Shown one piece after another: positions 28,942 to 40,949 of a stretch of 64,000 nucleotides of DNA (position 1 is the stretch's first letter; each line of letters begins with the position of its first letter). The DNA comes from Cladopsammia gracilis (lineage: Eukaryota; Cnidaria; Anthozoa; Scleractinia; Dendrophylliidae), in NCBI GenBank assembly GCA_022457155.1, contig JAJGOT010000199.1:851501-915500 (forward strand). Direction: 5' to 3'. The position numbers and the translations under genes are program-made. Under the pieces are notes generated by a model, which worked only from the letters and a program-made list of their open reading frames with translations, was not told the DNA's origin and made no database searches.

Positions 28942-31900
28942 ACTCAAAACAGTTTTCCCACCATTTCATACCGTTCAGCTGACAGTTGATGTATTTAAAT
29001 CCATTGGTGGAAGCTTCAGATGAGGTGGTCAGTGAATGTGTTTTGGCTTGTACCCTGAAGATAAGAAGTCCAAAATACAGTAAAACCTTATGTGTGGAGA
29101 CAACTGAAGGGCTGGGAGTATAACTGGATAACATCAAATGTTGGCATTTTCACTTACAAATTATATTTTGAGCCCAAAAAGCACTTTTGTGGAGTTGTGG
29201 ATCTTTTAATTGGACTAATTGGATTTCTATCACTTCAACTATCATTACTTGTAACTACCAGCATTCTAGCAAAAGAATGTTTTTTTTTTATTTAAAAAAA
29301 ATTGCATGTGAAAAATGCCAAAACCAAAGTGTGAAAGAGTGTAGGTACAGTGTCAGTGCTGTCAATAAGGGACAGGAGCCAGGTTGGGGGGGGGGGGGGG
29401 GGGCAGGCACTGGGGAAACTTTCGCTCTTGATCACCCCTAACAGGGTAAAGTAAAATCTATGTCCAGTTTGCATGCAGATTAAACGAGCCAGCCAGACAG
29501 CTTTAGTATAAAATGGCAAGGAACATTGCAGCTTACTCCCTACCAGTTTGTATCCACATAGGCCCAAGATGTTTAGGATGGTATAGGACAGGGCTGTCAT
29601 TATGCCAGTGACAAGACTGCAAGTCTGATACAATCATTACCAATGGGCTAATAATTACTGACTCGGGGAAACTGAAACATCTGTCTTAACTTATAAAATA
29701 CAAAATATATTGCCTTGCATGTTTTAGCAACGTACAAAAGAATAACTTTTCGGTATTTTAACTTACGTTATTAGGAATGCCAGATTGAATGACCAACCAC
29801 AGCAGATCCTCCTGTCAGGGAAAAATGTAAGGTCTCAATAAAAGAGAGGTAAAGACACTATGGACTCAATCTTTTGGCTCTTCACACAGAATTTGTTGTT
29901 GTTCAAGATGTATTTTTGTTTGGTTAGCAACTGATATCATGTGAGGAGAGGCAGGGGACAGCAACCAAGAAGAAAATAGCTGGAAACCAAGAGAGAATGG
30001 AGTGGGAACCAGGAGAGAAGGGAGTGGGAACCAGGAGAGAAGAGGGATGTGGATTTTAAAGAACATATTTTATGTACAAACAAACAAATAAAAAATTCAC
30101 CTTATTTTCACTGCTTCTTGCTTGGTGTATTTAGTTGTTACATAAAAAGTATGCTGCAAGGGAAAATTTGTATCTTATCAGAAACCCATAAGTGGGTTGA
30201 AATGTGCAACTGTCTCTTGTACGCTTCAAAACAAGCTTCTGATTATTCAATTTGCTAAGAAGTTGTTGCAGCCATATTTGGAAAATCAAGATAAAAATAT
30301 TAACCAATCAATTCACTAGAACAACTTGTCTAAATATTGATTATAAATAAACAAATAAATATATGCTCTTCCTAAGAAGGCACCTTGCTGTTCAGTTGTT
30401 TTGTTTTTGCATTATATTACGTTCTCAATATGAACTTGTCTTTCAGTGGCGTACGTGGATATTATCAAATGTTAACCAATTGAAAAACATGTAATTCTCT
30501 CCCAGCCTTCCTTCAAGCCTTTTACTTTTGAAATGCTTGAGAAATCAAAGGAGGCTATCTAGACAGTCATTATGTCAATGGTTCAAGAATCAGATAAAAA
30601 CATGTAGAGTGTACATTGTAAGTAATATAACATACATTAATGCTGGAACGTGGTGAAACTTTTACTGTTTGCTTGACATCAGGATTTGCCACCACGAAGT
30701 CTTCCCAATTCACTTCAATAGTGAAGCCATCCAAGCGTGCCTCAAAAAAGTTGGAATTTTTGATTGAAATAGTACTCTGTTCAAAGTAATAAAGAACAAT
30801 GGGTATAAATACACTGTATGCAGCCATGTAGCAAATTATAGTGTGGAATTTCCAGGAAACATATCATTCTTTTCTGGTTCTCATGCAGCATAATAAACAG
30901 AACCAAAGGAAAGTACTGCTTAATAGCTTTCCCCAAGACTTCCCCCAAGATTTTGCCAGTGTTTTTTCACAAAGTTTTTTCATTTTCGACCTGCCAATAC
31001 TCCGGTCCGACCCAGCACTAGCTGTTCGTGTGATGGCAACGTACGGTGCTGGGTAGATAGTTGAGGCTTTTAGGTCACGCAATGTAACAGATCTGCCAAT
31101 ACTCTTGTTCTGTCCTGTCAGCGTGCAGTGCGGGGAAGACAAGTGAGGCTTTTAAAGTGTATATGACAGATATTTGCTCGATGGAATCTTCATGGCGTTC
31201 TGATCAGAAAATCAAAAGGAGTTTTTTCGATATTGATTTTCTTTTCCGTGTTTTAGCCGTCTAAAAGCGTGAAATTTCACTTCCGGTGGGTTACACAACT
31301 GCACAAGAAAAAAGACTGGAAATAGTTTGCTGTGACGTCAATACAAGAATGCCGGTGTCGCGGTTTCTTGGTTCCTCACATTTTTTGGTGCACCGTGAGG
31401 AAGAAACATGGTTCTATTGAGGTGTGTTGTCTATGGTTGTAGCAACACGCACCAAAAAACGGAACTGAGAAACCGCAACACTGGCACTCTTGTATTGACG
31501 TCACAGCAGACTATTTCCAGTCTTTTTTCTTGCGTGGTTTTGTAACCCAACAGAAGTGAAATTTCACGTTTTTAGATGGCTAAATCACGGACAAGAAAAA
31601 TCGATATCGAAAAAAATTTTTTCCGACTTTTTTATCAGAACGCCGTGTAGATTCCATCAAGCAAATAAAAAAATATCTGTCATACACACTTTAAATGGTC
31701 TTGCACTACTTGACCTGCCAATGCTCTTTCTGGATCCAGCGTGTAGTGCTGGGAGATAAGTGAGGCTCATGGTCACGCAACGAAGGCACTTGTCATGCCA
31801 ACCGCAGGGGATGTCTCCCATTATGCCAAACAATATGGTTGCATTGTTATTGTCTGCTTATATTGTGGTCTTAGTCAATTCGCAATAAAATAAATGCAGA

Positions 31901-34065
31901 ACAGCGACATTAACAATGGTTTTCAGTGACATTGTTTGTAAAATAAATGATTCTTTGGAAGCCTGATTTTTTGCTAAAGACAAAAAAGGTAATACAGGTA
32001 GAATAATTCTTAAAAATTAAAACATTGTAACCAAACTTTTAAACACTTACATTTATAATAATAAAAGGATCTGTGTTGTTTGATTTTGGTATTGTAATAT
32101 TCACTGGAAATGCACTCTCCAAGTGGATTGATATATTTCTAGGGAAAAATAACACGCCGATGACTGTAGAGATGGTCAAGCAGAAAAATATCGCCAAGGA
32201 AAGATACAGAACCCTGAAAAAAATAAATAAATAAAATAAAAGTCTAAATACCCTTTGTAGTCCTTTCTCAAGAATAAAGCTGGGCAAAACTAAAATACCA
32301 GTATAATTTTCCAAGATATGGAACAGTGTAGGGTGTACTTTTGTCCAGAAATGCAGGCAAATATTGTTTAACAAGTACTTTCATATTTGACAGAGTTGTT
32401 TGTCATTTTCATATTACATGTACTTCATATGTGACAGAATGTTGTGTGTTTTGGTGAACTTTTATAGGTGAGGACACTTTGTGATACCAGTCATGGAGTA
32501 GTGTGGTCCTCCTCTGCCTGCATTTCTGGAGATATGTCAGGGGTGGGAGGAGGGGAGGAGGCAAACCCAGGGGAAGATGGGCATGAAGTTAACAAGAAGC
32601 CAGAGAGGAGAGCTGGGCATGAAGAAGCCCTGAAAATGGATCAACATTAACATGTAAAATTGGCAGTTCACTGTTCAAAGTTTCTTAGTGGAAATTACTC
32701 ACGTTCTCCTTGGCTTAAGTCTTGAGTCTCTCACAGGAATTAATGCAACCAGATCATGTTCTTGCTCTGGGAAAATAGATTGACATGACACAAAATAGAT
32801 TGACATGACACAAAATACCCAGAGATGGTGGACTTTGAAACATCCACATTTGTTTTGAGCTATACATTGTGTAATCTTCTCTTCAAACTTGCATCAGTTG
32901 TAATTCTAGACTTCTACTAATCACATTGATTTGTAAATACGAAAAGTCAACAGATTAGCATCTTCAATAATGATATTATTGAAACTCTCCCTATGTCCCT
33001 CTCTGAGAAAAAAACCATGCCTAGGCACTTCAGTCCTAACCACCACCCCACACCTTTCCAGTCCAAAAAACCTTCTGCTCTCCATGAGAATTCAGGTGGG
33101 TGGGGGGGGGGGGGGGTACTTTGGATTACTTTGGATTTAGATGTGACAGGCAGGTGCAAAATATTTTGTTTTGGTTTGAAATTCCCATTTTCTGGATTAA
33201 TTTGGTAAGAAAAGTTTGACATCTGCATTGGTATCATCCATTGTAGTTAGTATCACTTGAATTTTATTCAAATCCAGGAAAGGATTTTTTGTGACCCCTG
33301 CCCCCCCCCCCCCCTCCCCCAATAGGTATAGTCCCAATTCATTCAATGAAGTAGTACTCAATAACATGTTTCTTGCAGAATACCCATCCACTTTTGATGA
33401 ACTCATTTGGCATTCATCTGAATGCTCTGCCTGTGCAGAACAAGGTAAGGTACAGGCTATTTTGCAGTTAATTAAGAATTCACTTTAACAAACTAGCGTA
33501 GTTGGAAAGCTAAAGATTTTTTCAATGTGCGATGCTATCAAAAATTGAGCTTAACTAATCAAATGTGCGTGTCTTTGCATGTAACTTTTTAGCTGACATA
33601 AGAAAGTACCCAGACATGGGGCTGACATTGAACTTGCATTGACTGCTCTTATTTCATTCACATTGCGCAATTATTGTCGCTAGAAAGGTTTTCTAATATT
33701 TTCTTACATTGCCATCATGAAATAAATCAATCTCACTGTACAAAAGTACAAATTAAAATCTGCCAACCTTTTGTGAGCTTGCCGCTGCCTCCACAAGTCG
33801 GACAAGTCTGCGTGAGTGAGTCGTCGTGTTCATTTAAGTTTCTCCTGTCGAATTCTTCATATGTGTGATAAGAAGGAAGCTCCGGCCTAGCTGAAGTAAC
33901 TGATCTATCGTATTCTTGAATGTTTCCATCGCTAGTTGGGTCAGAGAGAATGTTTTTCGTATAAGACGTCATATCATCTTCGGGATTTCTCCGAAACCAG
34001 CGAGATATTCCTTGCATCGTGAACCACCCGATTCTCGCGATCCGTGAACCGCTTCCACGCACCAT
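28934..34065 (-). CDS. TMEM106: TMEM106 family lysosomal membrane protein, 7 exons
   Basis: Exons in transcript order: 33768-34065, 32703-32766, 32051-32213, 30636-30776, 30101-30153, 29767-29811, 28934-29054. They give 885 nt (294 aa) with GT-AG sites and continuous phase. An alternative ATG at 34017 gives 278 aa, nearer to human TMEM106B (274 aa). The N-terminal cytosolic part has the family's CPTCGGSGKLTKG motif followed by LVALIPVRDSRLKPRRT. A single transmembrane segment follows (YLSLAIFFCLTISTVIGVLF), then a luminal domain with N-glycosylation sequons (NIS, NIT, NNT) and a final FKYINC matching the family's YxYVDC. TMEM106 proteins are type II late-endosomal/lysosomal proteins affecting lysosome transport and acidification. 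The gene is divergent from MRPL16. Its last codons lie beside a minisatellite. Confidence 0.9.
31156..31690. mobile_element. Kolobok-like fold-back transposon with TTAA duplication
   Basis: A 535-bp element flanked by TTAA on both sides (31152-31155 and 31691-31694). Its ends are AGTGTATATGACAGATATTT and the inverted partner AGTGTGTATGACAGATATTT. The inverted arms run about 240 bp each (31156-31394 and 31449-31690), with stretches such as GTGAAATTTCACTTC and GCTGTGACGTCAATACAAGA shared. The loop encodes the start of a THAP-type zinc finger (ATG at 31408). TTAA targets and THAP-bearing transposases are hallmarks of Kolobok elements. Located in TMEM106 intron 3. Confidence 0.8.
31408..31480 (+). 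pseudogene. THAP-domain N-terminus inside the fold-back element
   Basis: From the ATG the frame reads MVLLRCVVYGCSNTHQKTEL. The CVVYGC pair (C-x4-C) followed by SN is typical of the first half of a THAP C2CH zinc finger. The rest of the domain is missing because the frame runs into the inverted arm. It is a relic of a transposase gene, not a working protein. Confidence 0.55.
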
Positions 34066-34157
34066 CACTCGTCAGCGGTTATGTGTCAAAACAATATCTC
34101 CTCGTATAATTAGTCACAAAATTACCCAAAATACTTTTCAAGGAGCCATAATCCAAG
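34066..34157. promoter_or_regulatory. Short divergent promoter between TMEM106 and MRPL16
   Basis: Only 92 bp separate the TMEM106 ATG (minus, 34065) from the proposed MRPL16 ATG (plus, 34158), or 140 bp if TMEM106 starts at 34017. No TATA box is visible. This head-to-head spacing suggests a shared bidirectional promoter. It depends on the MRPL16 exon 1 assignment. Confidence 0.5.
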
Positions 34158-37100
34158 ATGTCGACTTGCGTGGGACTTGCATGCAAAGCGAAGGTTTGTT
34201 TAGAACGCTTTCTTAAACATGACGTCGTAGTGTAATATATATTGAGTAGTGTTATGACATTAATTAAGCATTTATATATGTATTTTATATCGAATACTCT
34301 CCATATATAGTGTCCCCAATTAGTTTTTATCAACCAAATACCCGGTGGTACCAATCAATGAAAATCAATCATTGATTGCAGTCAATACAATAATTCATTG
34401 TTTAATATTGATTGATTCAACAAATCATTAAAAATCGATACTCACTCTCTGAAACAACTTAATTGCTATTGATTATTATTGATTTTTATAGACAATCAAT
34501 AATTGATAACGTAACAGTAAATCCCGGTCTTTAGGCTGGACATCTGGTAACGTGAGATGCGTCATATAGCACGGATATATGTACGAGTGATTGCACATGT
34601 ACATTACTACACAACACACTTCTACCCGGATTTCCCATGTAACGTTGATTATGTTGAATCAAGATCAAGTGGAACTATCGATATTCTGCGTCATTAAAGG
34701 CTACCACAATGTCCTTTTGAAGTGAATGTTGGTGAAATGTTTTTCACCTTTAAGAAGAGAGGAGAATGTGGGAATGCGCTCAAAGTAACCGATTATTGTC
34801 AGCAGCTCGGTTATCTTCAAGCCGAACTTGTTAGTCCTCTCTGGCCGTTACACACAAAGATTGCTGTGTAAGTTTCCTTAGAAAGCCCAGGGAAATAGAT
34901 AATGCAAGATTTAGGTATTCAATGATAATCAATATTAAGCAATAATAATCTATGAAAATCAATACTCACTCAACTTTTAGTCTTTGATTTTTATTGATTT
35001 CCAATAACAATCAATTCATTGGTATTGATTATTATTGATTGTTGATTTTCATTGATTGGTACACCCGGACTAAATACCATTGCCCCTTAAATAAAGTTAT
35101 TCATTCATTCATTCATTCATTCCATTCATTCATGAAAACTTGTTTAGAAATCCTAGGGAAGAGTGGTCGCAAGTAGTCTGTCTTTAATTTTAATAACAAA
35201 GAAACTCGTTCATGCTTAATTTGCTTTATAGTTTATACTTTGAAGATAAACACAAAATACAAGATCATCCCACAATGTATAGTTATCACTTTCCAACATT
35301 CATAGCAAGCTTTGGTATTAAAACCTTTGCATTATAATTTTGGCCAAAATCTTGCAACCCATAATATTTAAATTGTGTTGGTATCCCTTTCACATTACAG
35401 TTTTTGCAGTTTATTTCAGTTTTCCCTACCCTTGAGTACTGCAAACATCAAAATGGCACCTCTTTCAGACTAGTCTACATTCCTTGTAGGTTATGCCCAA
35501 GATCTTAACATGGGCACAACAGCCATGTTGGTGGTCAAAGTGAACAGGAACTGTTTGCATAAAACAGGATGGAAATTTCATTGTTCTGACCATCAACATG
35601 ACTTCTGTGCCAACCACCAATATCCCTGGGCTTCAAATACACCCCTAGGCTTCAAATACACCCCTAGGCTTTAAATACACCCCTAGGCTTTAAATACACC
35701 CCTAGGCTTTAAATACACCCCTGGCCTTCAAATACACCCCAAAGCTTCAAATACACCCTGACAAGTCAATTTGATAACAGTACTAATGTAGGATATTTTT
35801 TATTAGTTAATCCGTTTCACTCGCTATGGGCTCCTTATTTTTTTTGCTAGTAACGTTTTGTGACTGTAATGCAAACAAACCGACCGTGCTCATTTAATTT
35901 TAGCTTTGGGCTTATCTCAGGCAGAATATCCCAGACTCAGAGATTTAAGTTTTAAAATTCAAGACTTTGAGATAGTCCTATTGCTGGTGAACCTGAGATT
36001 CCTAAACACTTTTGAGACTCTGCTAATATTTGACGAGACTTGTATTGTTTTCAATACACCGTTCTACACCCCTCTCACTCCATAGTCTTCAAGACTGACC
36101 ATTACCTACATGTTCTGATCATAGTTGAACCCCTCATACAATAGACACCAACAGGACCAACTCTAGTGTCCATATCACAGAGGTGTCTGCACTATACAGG
36201 TAGTTTTTATATGATTTTGATCTCGATAGGACTAAGTGAATTATCTGTAAAGGAGAGTCTCTTCTTTATCAAATAATTTGTTGCCAAGTTCATGTTCTCT
36301 TGTTTTTGTTTTTAGTTATTCCAACCATTTGTAAGCTTGGCAAACAACAACTTTGCTCTCTTAGCAGTATCACAGGTGAGTATGGGAGTTTTATTTCCGC
36401 TTTTGGGTTGAAAGCTTCCAGTGAGGTTGTGGGTGACATCAGCATGTAGGAGTGCAAGTGGCAGCCACTGTCAGTCTATATTTTACAATTTCATCCCCAC
36501 CCACCCCACCCATGAAGGTGAATATCACCCCACTCACTGACACTCCACCCATGAAAATGTCCCCTGCTCATTTCAAACAGTGAAATCAACATCATCATCA
36601 TCATCACCAATCTTTATTTATACATGAAATCATATCATATTTACATGGTCTTCCTAGGAGTCATGTCAATTTACACTAGAGTACATTAAAGGGGCAGTAT
36701 CATGAGGTTCCATGCGCGGCACTGTTCACTATTCTTGCACCGGAATTTTGGACATATCACTGTTAAAAGTGATTTTTTTCTTTCTTCCGGCTATCAAAAT
36801 GGATTTTTTGATTCAACAAATACCTCCACTTCTCGACGGCCTTTTTGAATTTGCAGAATCAAACTTGAAAACGTGGGCTGACATTTTCAAGTTTCGACCT
36901 CGTGATACTGCCCCTTTAACTATAGAACTACTTAACTAAGAAAGATAAAGTACATTGAAAACTTATATGATCGAGGTTTCTTCAATTTATAACCTGTTAA
37001 AAATACTTTTTCCCATGCAAAGAACTCAGTGTTTCTGAAACCTACTGGTCCGAACTGGTTTTAGCATGAGAAGGTGCAGAAGACAAGACCAACGAATGAT

Positions 37101-37850
37101 GTAATCGTCTGAATTGAGACAGGTTGTTGAACACATTGAGCATGATCTTACCAGATTGGTGGTCTGGATTCCAACCCACAAACTCCCACTGTTCAGTCAG
37201 GTGCTCTTCCAACTGACCTAACCAGACGGCAATACAAAAGGAACTATCAAATTTAATGTATAAAAAAATATTAATATTGTCTCTTTTGACATTTAAATAA
37301 AGTTTATTGATTGATTTGATTGATTAATATACCATTTTTGGGTAAATTTGGAGCTTTGGAAAATCTGAGTGAGTCAGTGAGGACAGTTTGAAAAGTTTTA
37401 AAACAAAAATCATGTCTTCTTTTTTCACAGGTTCCAAACGTTTTTCCTTGCTGCCACCGTGCCACCAAAACACCACTTCCGCTCCGGTACAAGTATCGGG
37501 ACCAGTTAAAATACGGAATCTACGCTGCACAACCTGCGCTCGTGAAGGACTGCGCTCTAGAGTCCGCGCGCCTCGCTATCGTGCGAGCAACCAAAACGAG
37601 GCAGCTGTACATGATCAAGGCACACGTACCAATAACAAAAAAGCCCCTGGGGAGTCGCATGGGAAAAGGAAAAGGCAAAGTGGATCATTACGTGGCAAAC
37701 GTGAAGGCTGGAAAGATTCTGTTTGAGTTTGAATGTGACAATGAACCTAATGCGTTAGAGGCTTTCAAGCAAGTGACGTACAAACTACCAATTCGCACGC
37801 ATTTAAGAATTAAGCCGCCTGAGAAACGGGAGATATGGACGGATTTCTGA
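34158..37850 (+). CDS. MRPL16: Mitochondrial ribosomal protein uL16m
   Basis: Large-subunit mitoribosome protein, the homologue of bacterial L16. Proposed exons are 34158-34193, 36316-36375 and 37431-37850, giving 171 aa with all junctions in phase 0. The last exon is certain: it carries the L16 signature KKPLGSRMGKGKGKVDHYVA, then VKAGKILFEFE and YKLPIRTHLRI, closer to bacterial L16 than to the longer mammalian MRPL16. The upstream part (KYRDQLKYGIYAAQPALV, then ESARLAIVRA) aligns with the L16 N-terminal domain. Exon 2 (FVSLANNNFALLAVSQ) and exon 1 (MSTCVGLACKAK) would supply the mitochondrial targeting region. Exon 1 has a weak donor (AAG|GTTTGT) and is inferred from position and phase. AATAAA lies at 37914. 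Intron 1 contains a subterminal-repeat MITE; intron 2 contains another MITE and a SINE. Confidence 0.85.
34341..35067. mobile_element. MITE rich in ATTGATT/AATCAAT words
   Basis: Left end CCCGGTGGTACCAATCAATG and right end CATTGATTGGTACACCCGG form an imperfect inverted pair extending through AAAATCAA. The 160-170 bp inside each end is packed with AATCAATA/TATTGATT words, like subterminal transposase-binding repeats. No coding region. Located in MRPL16 intron 1. Confidence 0.65.
35103..35134. repeat. (ATTC)n microsatellite
   Basis: About eight copies of ATTC with one interruption, in MRPL16 intron 1. Confidence 0.9.
35630..35760. repeat. 19-bp minisatellite, about seven units
   Basis: Repeats of CTTCAAATACACCCCTAGG with a C/T variant at the third position; the last two units diverge. 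Located in MRPL16 intron 1. Confidence 0.9.
36690..36915. mobile_element. 226-bp MITE with TTAA duplication and an internal open frame
   Basis: Ends AGGGGCAGTATCATGAGG and its near complement (CCTCGTGATACTGCCCCT). TTAA lies on both sides (36686-36689 and 36916-36919). That target is shared by Kolobok and piggyBac superfamilies. A 75-codon frame (36712-36939) runs through it, with a hydrophobic start and no recognised domain. Located in MRPL16 intron 2. Confidence 0.75.
37030..37230 (-). mobile_element. tRNA-derived SINE
   Basis: Read on the minus strand from 37230, it starts GCCGTCTGGTTAGGTCAGTT with an A-box-like TAGGTCAGTTGG, then a B-box-like GGTTGGAATCC about 45 nt on. The remaining body is non-coding. 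The tRNA-like head fits a pol III SINE; the fold is too degraded to be a functional tRNA. Located in MRPL16 intron 2. Confidence 0.6.
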
Positions 37851-37929
37851 AATGAATGCGGTTTTTTTTATAAACTCAGTTGCATTTGAAGAATGTTACC
37901 ACACACAAAAAAAGAATAAAGCAAAAAAA

Positions 37930-39010
37930 CTGAATGACGTTTGTACTATTTCTGTCTTTCTTTATTTAAGAATAAAATTAATTTTTATAACCTATCCTTG
38001 TTTATGATGATGAGGGGAAACTTTGGTTTAAAAAAAAAAGGATGAAAAGTTTAGCGTAACTTACAATCTTTTGATGAGTAAGGTTAAGCCAGAACGTGGT
38101 CTTGTAAAGCATGTCGACAGGAGACTCCTATCAGTTATTAAGAGTTTCACTTAGTTTAGTAAGCGGATGGTCATTCAAGGTTACGTGGCACATGCTTTTT
38201 TGATTCTACAAAGTATGTTTCATTAAATTTAGTTAAAAAGGCGTAGGCGTAAGGGTGTTAATTTCACCGCCAAAATATAAAAACTTGTCAAATATGTTTC
38301 AAATCTACTTAAGTTTTTTTTAATTTTGTAGATGAATATTGCGGAATTACAATGTAGCTAAAAGGGGTGTAACGTAAGCAGATTTGAGGGTGATAATTTC
38401 AATTGATGCAAGTGACAGATGCATTTTTATAAATTTTAATCCTTTATGCGATGCCGGAACTAATGTGCCATGTTTCTATAAACTAGAATATTTTAATGAC
38501 TTGCCGTTTTGTTTTATGGTTACCAGCTGCCAGCCGTACACGAGCCAGTGTTAATTTGACTAATCTGACAACAGCTTTTCTTAACACATGTCGAGATCTT
38601 ATCGCATTTGTATTTACACCCGCCGTTTCGCCCAGTAACGGCCACAGTTTATTGGCTTTTGTATAAAATGTTAACTTAATCGTTCTGACAGCAGTTCTTT
38701 AATTACTTTGTAACATAGGATCTACGCATGACCGAGTATGTATACCGGGCACCTTGTCTTATAACTCATTCTTAAAGTGACTAAACGCCGAAACAATACC
38801 GGGGCTAAATTTGGCCTATATCTTTGCCTATTACGAAATATTTAGTAATTCTGCTGACAGAATGGTTTCAAAATGTCAGTCAATGTTTTGTAGTAGCGTT
38901 ATTCATCGTTTCCCTTCCAACATTTTCATAAATGACTGCGTTGTGGAAACTTTAGAGTTACAAATACATATCGGTTCTGCCCAATCGTAACATTCCTTTT
39001 AATGGTCAAG
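37930..39010. other. Intergenic, nothing recognised
   Basis: 3' flank of MRPL16. AT-rich with no conserved frame, RNA gene or terminal repeats. Confidence 0.45.
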
Positions 39011-39014
39011 CTTT

Positions 39015-39345
39015 TAAGATTTCATCCACAGATTTTACAACTATGTTAAACCACTTTGTACAACAAAATAAACACTGCCACGGGAAAATACTGCTCAGTA
39101 GCTTTTATTTGCATGTCACACAGTGAACAAGTTAGAACCACCTTGTATAGCATAACAAACAGTACCACAGGAGAGTACTGCTCAGTAGCTTTTATTTGCA
39201 TGTCACACAGTGAACAAGTTAGAACCACCTTGTATAGCATAACAAACAGTACCACAGGAAAGTATTTCTGGATAGCTTTCATTGGAACGCTAAACTTTAG
39301 AATTTTATCAGTCACAGATTCAAAAGTTACGACCACACAAATACA
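39015..39345 (-). repeat. Satellite block C, about 3 monomers (inverted orientation)
   Basis: Monomers read on the minus strand. Two are nearly identical over about 110 bp (around 39065-39180 and 39175-39290). The monomer length lets one minus-strand frame (39336-39046) stay open through all copies with the repeated peptide VVLFVMLYKVVLTCSLCDMQ. I regard that frame as repeat-derived. Confidence 0.85.
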
Positions 39346-39349
39346 TGAT

Positions 39350-40190
39350 TAAGGCCTTGTTATAAAACCGCAAATTAAATACTATAAGCCGGTAAATAAC
39401 TTTACTTAGAATGACTGTCATAACAGCTTAGCTCCCCCACAGTTTCTAGGAAGTCGATCACACAATTCTCCGGATGTGAAGTAAAGCGATCACGGTTACT
39501 TGACTCATCGACGTTTGTCTATGACACGTGTATTTGTAATGGCATCCGTGAAGCTCTGTTCAATGCTACGTCAGGTCCGATTACAAATCACACCTGTTCT
39601 ATCACTTGCATAATAGCTTACGAGCTTCGCAAATTAGCATTCCCAGCTTAGATGTTATCTCTTAAGCCGTTTATTGCCATGTTCTGTTCCGCGCAGCCGT
39701 TGCTTTCTATAGGCATGAAGCGGGCATTGTTATTTGCCAGCTACAGATGCGAGACAGGTGAAGTCCACTTGTTCGTTTACTGCATGAGAAGTTTTACGCA
39801 CTGGCTCGCACATGACATTCATTGCCGTTTATTTATTTTATTGAATCATCTGAGGTGTAAACAAGCAATTAGTCGAACCAGGTGTAAAGACAATTCCATT
39901 GGCACGTGGTACTGGTTCCACATTGTACAAAGGTGATCTGATCTAACCTGTTTCTCGAATAATATATTTGTCTGGTGTGCCGTCTACCAGTTTTACGCCC
40001 GTCTTTGTCAAGTTAACACGTCTGAGATCTCCGCGTGCACATACAACTGTAAAATACACTGTACGCAGTGACAAAGGAGTAATTATGCCCAGATTTGGCT
40101 CAGTATCTTTTTAAAGCAAAACTTAGAGTACCTTCCTGATATGCAAAGAGCATATTTGAAAATCTTGCCTAATTTCCCCGATCTCATTAA
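39350..40190. other. Intergenic, nothing recognised
   Basis: A short plus-strand frame at 39652-39936 has no recognisable features. No repeats detected by eye. Confidence 0.4.
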
Positions 40191-40194
40191 TTTG

Positions 40195-40715
40195 CACTCA
40201 ACAGATTCAATAGAAAAACTACTATATAGCAACACAGTAAAGTACTGCTCAATAGCCCCATGCATTGAAACGGTCACACACTGGTAAGATTTCATTCGGG
40301 GAATCAAAACTTAGAACCACCTTGCGCACTAACTAATGAACAATACCACAATAAAGTACTGCCACTTAGCTTTCATTTGAATGTGTGCACAATTCAGAAT
40401 TTTGTGCACAGACGCAAAATTAAACTTTCTAGTACCGCATAATAAGTAACTCCCCACAGGACTAGTACTGCACATTGGCTTCGATTTGCATGAGTCACAC
40501 TTTAGGATTGATGGTCCACAGACTTAAAAGTTGGAACCACCTTGTACAGCATTATAAATAGCACCACAGGAAAGTACTGCTCAATTGCTTTCATTTGCAT
40601 GATCACACTTTAGGATTTACGGTCCACAGACTTAAAAGTTAGAACCACTTTGAACAGCATTATAAACAGCACCGCAGGAAAGTACTGCCCAATAACTTTC
40701 ATAGTATGGCCACTT
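40195..40715 (-). repeat. Satellite block D, about 4 diverged monomers
   Basis: Inverted orientation. Recurrent blocks are AAAGTACTGCTCAAT, AGCTTTCATTTG, GGATTTACGGTCCACAGACT and TTAGAACCACCTTG. More diverged than block C. Confidence 0.8.
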
Positions 40716-40949
40716 TCGATTTTCATCTATAGAATAAATACCTTTTAACATACAACAAGACACAAAGTTTTAAAACTCAGTCATTCTTACTGCGTAAAAC
40801 AAAAGTTAAAACAATTTAGCTCCTCCTATGAGACCTGAAACTTTTAGCTAAGACAAATGACACAAATTGTTTACCTGAGATTTCACAACTTTTATAATCA
40901 GCGGAAACGCTGACAAATCCTTTCTTGGCTTAAATACTGACCCGGTATT

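Noticed and set aside
37150..37230. A functional tRNA gene
   Set aside because: A- and B-box-like words are present, but the arms do not pair well and a SINE body follows.
39046..39336. 96-codon minus-strand frame with repeated VVLFVMLYKVVLT peptide
   Set aside because: It is a translation of the satellite monomer, whose copies happen to be a multiple of three apart; no start context or homologue beyond the repeat.
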